Below are positions 55,522 through 61,448 of a DNA stretch of 61,448 nt, piece by piece. Each line of letters starts with the position of its first letter. The first letter of the stretch is position 1. The DNA comes from Veillonella sp. AM51-8BH. Lineage in GTDB: Bacteria > Bacillota > Negativicutes > Veillonellales > Veillonellaceae. Both the position numbers and the translations under genes were made by a program. The notes below the pieces were generated by a model. That model did not search any database, was not told the DNA's origin, and was given only the letters and a program-made list of their open reading frames with translations. Location: NCBI RefSeq assembly GCF_003463825.1, contig NZ_QSDY01000004.1, forward strand, positions 1-61,448, in the 5' to 3' direction.

Positions 55522-56469
55522 TTATATGTGCCAGCATGCGATGCGGCGATCTGCCCAATCACGAAGAGGCGGACGTTCAGTAAAGCAACGACCTTCTGCC
55601 TCTGGGCATCGACCACTAAACAAACAACCTTTTGGTGGATTTAGTGGATTTGGTGGGTCCCCTTTAAGCGGTGCTCCAATTGGAGCATGCGGTATAACAG
55701 GACCGTTTAAGGCTGTCAAAGCACGAGTATATGGATGTTGTGGGAATTCATATAAATCCAACGCTGGACCTTCTTCCATAACAGCCCCTAAATACATAAC
55801 TACCATGCGATGACTGATGTAGCGCACCATATTTAAATCATGAGAAATAAAGAGATACGAAATACCATGTTGTTCTTGTAATCTCTCAAGCAAGGTCATA
55901 ATTTGTACTTGAATGGATACATCTAGTGCAGAAATCGGTTCATCACAGATGATACACTGTGGCTGCATAATGAGAGCCCGTGCAATACCGATACGTTGAC
56001 GTTGGCCACCTGACAATTCATGAGCATAACGCTCACCAAAGGTCATGTTCAAACCAACTTGATCAAGCACTTCTTTTACACGAATAACACGATCACGAGG
56101 TGTATATTTTGGATCTAGCTCCAACGGTTCCTCTAGAATCGCATTAACTGTAAGACGTGGATTAAGAGATGCATAAGGGTTTTGGAATACCATTTGCATC
56201 ACCGGATGAACAGCTTTTCGATCCACATATGGATCAATCTGACGACCATTCATATAAATAGAACCTGATGTAGCTTGATGTAAGCCCATCAAAGTGTAGC
56301 CAAATGTGGATTTACCACATCCAGACTCACCTACGATACCAAGGGTTTCCCCTGGTGATTGATATAGGCTCACGCCTTGTACAGCATGTACCGTGTGTTT
56401 TGGCTTAAATAAGCCTCCTGACAGAGTGAACTCTTTAACGAGATTGTCAGTTTCCCATACGTAACTCAT
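55522..56469 (-). CDS. oppF: oligopeptide transporter ATPase OppF
   Basis: Second ATPase of the peptide importer, 315 residues. Walker A GESGCGKS, signature ELSGGQRQRIGIARAL, Walker B CIICDEPISALDVS, H-loop ISHDL, and the C-terminal Opp/Dpp extension with CLFSGRCPEAEGRC (iron-sulfur-type cysteines). The start overlaps the oppD stop. Confidence 0.94.
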   Translation of the reverse strand: MSYVWETDNLVKEFTLSGGLFKPKHTVHAVQGVSLYQSPGETLGIVGESGCGKSTFGYTLMGLHQATSGSIYMNGRQIDPYVDRKAVHPVMQMVFQNPYASLNPRLTVNAILEEPLELDPKYTPRDRVIRVKEVLDQVGLNMTFGERYAHELSGGQRQRIGIARALIMQPQCIICDEPISALDVSIQVQIMTLLERLQEQHGISYLFISHDLNMVRYISHRMVVMYLGAVMEEGPALDLYEFPQHPYTRALTALNGPVIPHAPIGAPLKGDPPNPLNPPKGCLFSGRCPEAEGRCFTERPPLRDWADRRIACWHI

Positions 56470-57449
56470 TAAAGTCCCTCCAACTTAGCTAACCAACATG
56501 TAAATTGATGATTTTCACCAACATTTGTAACCATAGGAATCCGATTACCACAGATACGCATAGCCCACTTGCACCGTGGATTAAATGCACAACCTCGCGG
56601 CAAATCAAACAAATCTGGCGGTTGACCTTCAACGGCTTTTAACTCACCATGCCATTTACCTTGTGGCAGAGCGAGCAATAATCCTAATGTGTACGGATGA
56701 CGAGGTTCATTAAAGATGCCCTCCACTGTAGCAGATTCAACACATTTACCAGCATACATAACCATAACACGGTCGCAAATTTGAGCGATAACGCGTAAGT
56801 TATGAGAAATAAAGATAATGCCAATACCAGCCTCTACAGCTAATGTTTGCATAAGGCGTAAGATTTGAGCCTCTGTTGTAATATCAAGAGCCGTTGTCGG
56901 TTCATCGCAAATTAAAATCTTTGGACGACCTGCCACAGCCATGGCGATACAAACGCGTTGACGCATACCACCACTTAACTCATGAGGATATTGAGACAAT
57001 CGTCTTTCCGGTGTAGAAAGGCCCATCTTCTTTAACAAGTCGATAGCGATAGCTCGTTCGTCATAATCCTCACCATATGCATTGCTACGATGGATAACCT
57101 CATACAGTTGCTCCCCAATCGTCATGATTGGATTCAAAGATGTCATAGGATCTTGGAATACCATGGCAACAGTAGTACCGCGCAATTCATTCCAGTCATC
57201 TTCAGTGAATTCAAGGCAATCATTGCCATCAATCATAAATGTATCGGCTTTGATTTTTGTTTTACCATATGGTAGTAATCCCATTAATGAATTAACTAGC
57301 ACTGATTTACCACAGCCAGATTCACCAACAATACCTAAAATCTCACCTGGTTGTAAGGAGATATCTTGATTGCGAATAACCCGTAAAGGGCCTTGGAAGG
57401 TATCGATGGTAATGGACACATTGCGCACATCAACAATTGCGTTATTCAT
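56469..57449 (-). CDS. oppD: oligopeptide transporter ATPase OppD
   Basis: First ATPase of the importer, 326 residues. Walker A GESGCGKS, signature ELSGGMRQRVCIAMA, Walker B ILICDEPTTALD, and C-terminal cysteine motif GCAFNPRCKWAMRIC. Its ends overlap oppC and oppF, so the three genes are coupled. Confidence 0.94.
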   Translation of the reverse strand: MNNAIVDVRNVSITIDTFQGPLRVIRNQDISLQPGEILGIVGESGCGKSVLVNSLMGLLPYGKTKIKADTFMIDGNDCLEFTEDDWNELRGTTVAMVFQDPMTSLNPIMTIGEQLYEVIHRSNAYGEDYDERAIAIDLLKKMGLSTPERRLSQYPHELSGGMRQRVCIAMAVAGRPKILICDEPTTALDITTEAQILRLMQTLAVEAGIGIIFISHNLRVIAQICDRVMVMYAGKCVESATVEGIFNEPRHPYTLGLLLALPQGKWHGELKAVEGQPPDLFDLPRGCAFNPRCKWAMRICGNRIPMVTNVGENHQFTCWLAKLEGL

Positions 57450-58348
57450 TATCTATCTCCTTCCTTAGGGTCTAATACATTACGTAAGCCATCACCAAGG
57501 AATGCGAAACCAAGCATGGTAACACTAATGGCAACAGCAGGAAAAATCAATTGGAACGGATAAGAGCGCATGCTACTAATCCCTTCAGAAGCGAGTACAC
57601 CCCAGCTCGCCATAGGTGCATTTACACCTAAGCCGATAAAACTAAGGAATGCTTCTGTAAAAATAGCCTCTGGGATGGCCAATGTCAAAGTAATAATGAT
57701 TGGACCTACACAGTTTGGCAAAATATGACGCAATAAAATGCGATATTTTGGAATGCCCATCGCTTCAGCAGCAATGATATATTCTTCGTTTTTAACTTTC
57801 AAAATTTGACTACGTACGATACGGGCCATATTCAGCCAGTACGCAATGCCCAATGCTACGAAAATAGATGTTAAGCCAGGGCCAAGTACAACCATCAACA
57901 AAATTACATACAGTAAAAGTGGAATACCGTACAATACATCTACCAGCCCCATCATGATGCGGTCAACCTTACCACCAAGGTAACCTGCAATACCGCCATA
58001 GGTAACGCCGATAACAAGATTGATAAATGCTGCTACAAAACCGATGGTTAAGGAAATACGAGCACCGTACATAACGCGAGTGTAAATGTCGCGACCTAAT
58101 GTATCGGTACCAAACCAATGACTAAAGCTTGGGCTTTGGTTCGCATCAATCAAGGATTGGTCCGCATAGGTATACGGCGAAATTAGGGGTCCTAAAATAG
58201 CTAATACAATCATCACCCAAATGATGGTTGCCCCTACTACGGCCAAGCGATTCACCTTAAATCTCGCCCATTTACTAGGACGTTTTATAAAGCTTGTAAT
58301 TTCTTCTTGAGGAGTTCGTTCAATAGGTAAAAAATCTTCCTTATTCAT
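57449..58348 (-). CDS. oppC: oligopeptide transporter permease OppC
   Basis: Inner-membrane permease, 299 residues with six predicted helices; the long N-terminal cytoplasmic stretch, the periplasmic loop SFSHWFGTDTLGRDIYTRV and the EAA loop (EAMGIPKYRILLRHILPN) are OppC-type. The frame opens at 58381, but the ATG at 58348 has GAGGAGGGG just upstream and overlaps the oppB stop by 8 bases. Confidence 0.93.
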   Translation of the reverse strand: MNKEDFLPIERTPQEEITSFIKRPSKWARFKVNRLAVVGATIIWVMIVLAILGPLISPYTYADQSLIDANQSPSFSHWFGTDTLGRDIYTRVMYGARISLTIGFVAAFINLVIGVTYGGIAGYLGGKVDRIMMGLVDVLYGIPLLLYVILLMVVLGPGLTSIFVALGIAYWLNMARIVRSQILKVKNEEYIIAAEAMGIPKYRILLRHILPNCVGPIIITLTLAIPEAIFTEAFLSFIGLGVNAPMASWGVLASEGISSMRSYPFQLIFPAVAISVTMLGFAFLGDGLRNVLDPKEGDR

Positions 58349-59279
58349 CTGTCCCCTCCTCTGTCGTAACACGTGGATCAATTAATGGATAAATCATATC
58401 CACCAAGATATTAAGAAATACTACAAGAGCACTATAGAAAATCGTAATGCCAAGGATAACCGTATAGTCGCGGTTATAAATAGATGTTACGAAATACTGT
58501 CCAAGGCCTGGAATAGCAAAAATCGTTTCTACGATAAAGCTACCTGTCAAAAGGCTGGCAGCCAATGGGCCCAAATAGGTAATAACTGGCAAAATAGCAT
58601 TCCCTAACGCATGACGTGTCAAAATAGTCCAAGAACTCAAGCCTTTGGCGCGAGCTGTACGGATATATTCTTGTTGGTACACATCAAGCAACCCACTGCG
58701 TGTTAAGCGTGCAATGAATGCCATCGGTTGTGCAGCTAATGTCAATACTGGTAGCACCATATAAGATGGACCACGCCATAAGGCCACTGGGAACCAGCCT
58801 AGTTCAAAGCCCACCACATATACAAGAACGGCACCAATAATAAAGGTAGGCACAGAAATACCAATTGTAGATAATATAGTTACCGCATAATCAACGATAC
58901 CATTAGGGCGCATAGCACTAATAGCACCTGCTGCAATGCCACCTACTACAGCCACCATTAATGATAATAAGCCGAGCTGTGCAGAAATCGGGAATGCATC
59001 GCTGATAATATCGTTTACACTACGGCCTTCATACTTGTATGATGGTCCCAAATCACCAGTAATAACACCACCTAAATAATCACCATACTGCTTCCACACA
59101 GGATCATCAAGATGATACTTTGCTTCAATACTTGCTTTCACCTGAGGTGGTAATTTCTTCTCAGTTGTAAAAGGTCCCCCCGGAATTGCATGCATTAATG
59201 CAAATGTTACGGTAATGATGACCCATAAGATTATGATTGCGCCACCTAGACGTCGAAACACATACCTTGTCATTGTCAC
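58341..59279 (-). CDS. oppB: oligopeptide transporter permease OppB
   Basis: Inner-membrane permease, 312 residues with six helices. The N-terminus RYVFRRLGGAIIILWVI, the PGGPFTTEKKLP loop and the EAA loop (RTARAKGLSSWTILTRHALG) are family-typical. It is first gene of oppBCDF-hydrolase-SBP, with SD GGAGG. Confidence 0.93.
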   Translation of the reverse strand: MTMTRYVFRRLGGAIIILWVIITVTFALMHAIPGGPFTTEKKLPPQVKASIEAKYHLDDPVWKQYGDYLGGVITGDLGPSYKYEGRSVNDIISDAFPISAQLGLLSLMVAVVGGIAAGAISAMRPNGIVDYAVTILSTIGISVPTFIIGAVLVYVVGFELGWFPVALWRGPSYMVLPVLTLAAQPMAFIARLTRSGLLDVYQQEYIRTARAKGLSSWTILTRHALGNAILPVITYLGPLAASLLTGSFIVETIFAIPGLGQYFVTSIYNRDYTVILGITIFYSALVVFLNILVDMIYPLIDPRVTTEEGTDE

Positions 59280-59307
59280 TATCCTCCATAAAAAGTCTAT
59301 CTGTTTT

Positions 59308-59336
59308 ATTATACTACATTATGAAGTTAATTTCAT
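59308..59336 (-). promoter_or_regulatory. candidate promoter for the opp operon
   Basis: On the minus strand ATGAAA (59331-59336), 17 bases and a perfect TATAAT (59308-59313), about 30 bases before oppB. Confidence 0.45.
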
Positions 59337-59352
59337 GAATTACATCATTACA

Positions 59353-59381
59353 TTTACAGAAAGCCTTACATAACGTACAAT
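59353..59381 (+). promoter_or_regulatory. promoter for the pyridoxal kinase gene
   Basis: On the plus strand TTTACA (59353-59358), 17 bases and TACAAT (59376-59381), each five of six. It is divergent from the opp promoter and about 30 bases before the ATG at 59409. Confidence 0.55.
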
Positions 59382-59408
59382 AAAATATATAATATTTTGG
59401 AGGTGTCT

Positions 59409-60241
59409 ATGACAGAAGTACCTAGAGTCTTAACAATTCAAGACATGAGCTCCATCGGCCGTTGTGCCCTAACCGTTATGATTCCAATCATCAGCGCTAT
59501 GCGTTGCCAAGCGGTTCCATTGGCAACAGCTGTATTGAGTAATCACTTAGAATATCCACACTACGAGTTTGTAGATTTATCGGCACATATGAGAGATTTT
59601 ATGGACTGCTGGGATAAAAACGAAATCGACTTTCACGCTATTGTAAGTGGTTTTTTAGCATCGCCAGAACAAATTCATCTCGTGGAAGAAGCCATCGATC
59701 GCTTCGGTAACAAAGGCCAAATGATTATCGTCGATCCTGCTATGGCCGATGATGGTCGCCTCTACTCTATTTATACACCAGATATGGTAGTAGCTATGCG
59801 CCAACTTGTTTCCAAGGCTCATATTGTAAAGCCTAATTACACGGAGGCTTGTTTCTTATTAGATATTCCATTCTCTACAGATCCAATTAGCGATGATGAA
59901 TTGCGTGATCGTTGCAAAAGATTGTACCAAATGGGACCTGATATGGTTATCATGACCAGCGTACCATCTGAAACGCATGCGGTTATCGCTGTCTATGATG
60001 GGCCAACTGATTATTTAAAAACTTATGATATTCCTCTTATCCCTGTGAAAGCTACAGGAACTGGGGATATCTTTACTGCTGTATTATCCGGTGCAGTAAT
60101 GAGGGGATATTCACCGTATGATGCGGCAGAGTTAGCAATGAATTTTACTACCAAGCGATTCAAGCCACAGTGGATACTGTAAAATCAATGAAACAAGGTG
60201 TAGCCTTTGAGCTAGTCTTGCCAGAATTAACTCAACTATAA
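59409..60241 (+). pseudogene. pyridoxal/pyridoxamine kinase (frame-shifted near the C-terminus)
   Basis: Ribokinase-fold kinase of the PdxY/PdxK group that phosphorylates vitamin B6 forms. DMSSIGRCALTVMIPIIS, VDPAMADDGRLY, KPNYTEA and the catalytic TGTGDIFTAVLSG are intact. The ATG at 59409 follows GGAGG. The annotated frame stops at 60182 with unlikely residues, while the next frame from about 60155 continues AIQATVDTVKSMKQGVAFEL to a stop at 60241. One base is missing around 60153-60155. If real, only the last helix and strand would be altered. Confidence 0.85.
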
Positions 60242-60262
60242 GCTATAAATAAAGGGGAACTT

Positions 60263-60847
60263 ATGGATTTACTCTATGTTGTATTACGAACACTACTCAT
60301 ATGTACTGTCGGTTTGCTCATTGCATTTCAAGGTCGACGTATGGGATTATCGATTTTTAATCTAACGGGACGGTTAAATCGACTACAATTTATCATATGC
60401 TTCATTGTTTTAATGATTTTATTCCACATCGTTCACTACATTGATGATGTATTCTTGGACTTTGTTGTTTCTTTACCAGCCTATTGGTTTACAAGGGTTG
60501 TTATATGGATTTTATTAGCATCCTTATTCCCATTATCCTGCATCTTATTTGGCCGTCGTATTCATGATATCGGCTTTAATGCTTGGGCAGGGATTCTATG
60601 GTCGGTAATCATCATTTTCATCAACACCTATTCTGCTGTATCGCCATTCAATTACTTGCTTGAACTTTTCGTATGGCTCATCGGTTTCCTCTTCTGGGTA
60701 TTGCCGGGACAACCGGAACCAAACCAATACGGAAATCCTCCTTTTATGCCTGTCAATCGACCAACTTACGAGTCAATGCAACAACCAGGATCTGAATCAG
60801 AACGAGAAATTAGAAAAACCGTTCGCAAACGTCGTAAAAAGCGTTAA
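60263..60847 (+). CDS. DUF805-family membrane protein
   Basis: The 194-residue membrane protein has about four hydrophobic helices. The DUF805 hallmarks are visible: GRLNRLQFIICF early, GRRIHDIGFNAWAG in the middle, and LPGQPEPNQYG after the last helix. The C-terminal tail is basic (RKTVRKRRKKR). The family function is unknown. It lies 21 bases after the corrected end of the kinase gene and is probably co-transcribed with it. Confidence 0.82.
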   Translation: MDLLYVVLRTLLICTVGLLIAFQGRRMGLSIFNLTGRLNRLQFIICFIVLMILFHIVHYIDDVFLDFVVSLPAYWFTRVVIWILLASLFPLSCILFGRRIHDIGFNAWAGILWSVIIIFINTYSAVSPFNYLLELFVWLIGFLFWVLPGQPEPNQYGNPPFMPVNRPTYESMQQPGSESEREIRKTVRKRRKKR

Positions 60848-60894
60848 CTCATAACAGATCCCACTTCATAAAGAAAAACGTATCTCTAGTGATA

Positions 60895-60916
60895 TGTACC
60901 CATTTTCCTGGACACA
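60895..60916. repeat. putative terminal inverted repeat of the IS3-family element
   Basis: The sequence starting TGTACCCATTTTCCTGGACA lies just outside the transposase stop. It has the TG...CA look and G/C-rich core of IS3/IS150-group ends. The opposite end is outside the window, so pairing cannot be tested. Confidence 0.45.
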
Positions 60917-60925
60917 TATTATTTA

Positions 60926-61448
60926 CTAGCCTAAACACATGGATGCTTCCCTGTATTTTACAGGGGGCATCCATTTTGTTTTTTTCTGGATCCTTCTGTT
61001 GTTGTAATAGTTAATGTATTCTTCTATCGCTACTGCAAAAGCATTAAATGATGCATATTCTGTTTCAAAACCATAATATATTTCTGTTTTCAATCTACCA
61101 AAAAAGGTTTCCATCACAGAGTTGTCATAGCAATTTCCTTTTCTAGACATAGACTGAATAATGCCATGTTCTTTAAGTGCTTGTCTAAAATAGTTATGTT
61201 GGTATTGCCATCCTTGATCAGAGTGGAAAATTAATCCTGAAAGGTTAGTAAACTTCTTAAAGGCTTTCTCTAACATACGAGAAATTTGTTCTAAGTTAGG
61301 TCTTAATGCTAAGTCATACGCAACAATCTCATTCGTATTCATATCTAAAATAGGCGACAAATAGCATTTTCCCCACGAGAAATTAAATTGAGACACATCA
61401 GTAGTCCATTTTTGTAATGGTGCAGTTGTACTAAAATCTCTATTGACG
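60926..61448 (-). mobile_element. IS3-family (IS150 group) transposase OrfB, 3' part
   Basis: DDE integrase-core transposase running off the right edge of the window; the frame stays open to 61448. Visible catalytic features include WTTDVSQFNFSWGK with the first Asp, FHSDQGWQYQ with the second, and NCYDNSVMETFFGRLKTE with the Glu. The C-terminus YYNNRRIQKKTKWMPPVKYR is the family standard. Only the C-terminal ~175 residues are in view. Orientation is opposite to the adjacent DUF805 gene. Confidence 0.92.

Noticed and set aside
15032..60241. programmed frameshifting in the five broken genes
   Set aside because: No slippery heptamer plus downstream structure was seen at the junctions, and the genes are unrelated; indel error is simpler.

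Overview
The window looks like chromosome of a Veillonella species (Negativicutes, the LPS-bearing diderm Firmicutes). The DNA is AT-rich and Shine-Dalgarno sites are strong. Housekeeping gene order is Firmicutes-like (divIC/ftsB - S1 protein - ppx - tilS - hpt - ftsH - birA - coaX - dusB - greA - lysS). The first 21 kb nevertheless encodes an outer-membrane assembly cluster that monoderm Firmicutes lack. The genus is inferred from gene content and protein style; no database search was run.

Layout. 1-21.6 kb, all minus strand: the envelope cluster. Read in transcription order it is an AMIN/glycosidase-like secreted protein, a small secreted biotinyl-like domain, an S55 (SpoIVB-type) serine protease, mlaE-mlaF-mlaD, tolC, tamB, bamA, three OmpH/Skp paralogues, lpxD, an LpxL-type acyltransferase, then lpxC-fabZ-lpxA. 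It covers lipid A synthesis, OMP chaperoning and insertion, and lipid transport between membranes. 21.8-24.5 kb: murA and an mreB with a long basic N-terminal extension. 24.6-34.5 kb: serS-transaldolase-glpX, a CDF metal transporter, ornithine decarboxylase followed by guanine deaminase, greA-lysS. 34.6-44.5 kb: dusB, coaX, birA, a divergent thrE, then ftsH-hpt-tilS-ppx and S1-ftsB. 44.6-50.9 kb: a lactate/2-hydroxyacid dehydrogenase, two small envelope genes, folK-folB-folP-folE and an ABC-F ATPase with an attenuator-like leader. 50.9-59.3 kb: an M20 peptidase, LD-carboxypeptidase, and an Opp-type peptide importer operon that includes a beta-lactamase-fold serine hydrolase. 59.4-60.9 kb, plus strand: pyridoxal/pyridoxamine kinase and a DUF805 protein. 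60.9 kb to the edge: the 3' part of an IS3-family transposase.

Five otherwise intact genes (mlaD, guaD, thrE, tilS, pdxK-like) each carry one apparent single-base loss: the reading frame continues convincingly in the next frame. One of them, tilS, is normally essential, so sequencing or assembly indels are the leading explanation, but each site needs checking. The mlaD case matters most biologically, because the break separates the inner-membrane anchor from the MCE domain and the C-terminal beta-barrel of a long, envelope-spanning MlaD.

No tRNA, rRNA, CRISPR array, prophage or recognisable riboswitch was seen, and no gene-free stretch exceeds 300 bases. Starts were chosen from Shine-Dalgarno spacing; several genes use TTG or GTG.
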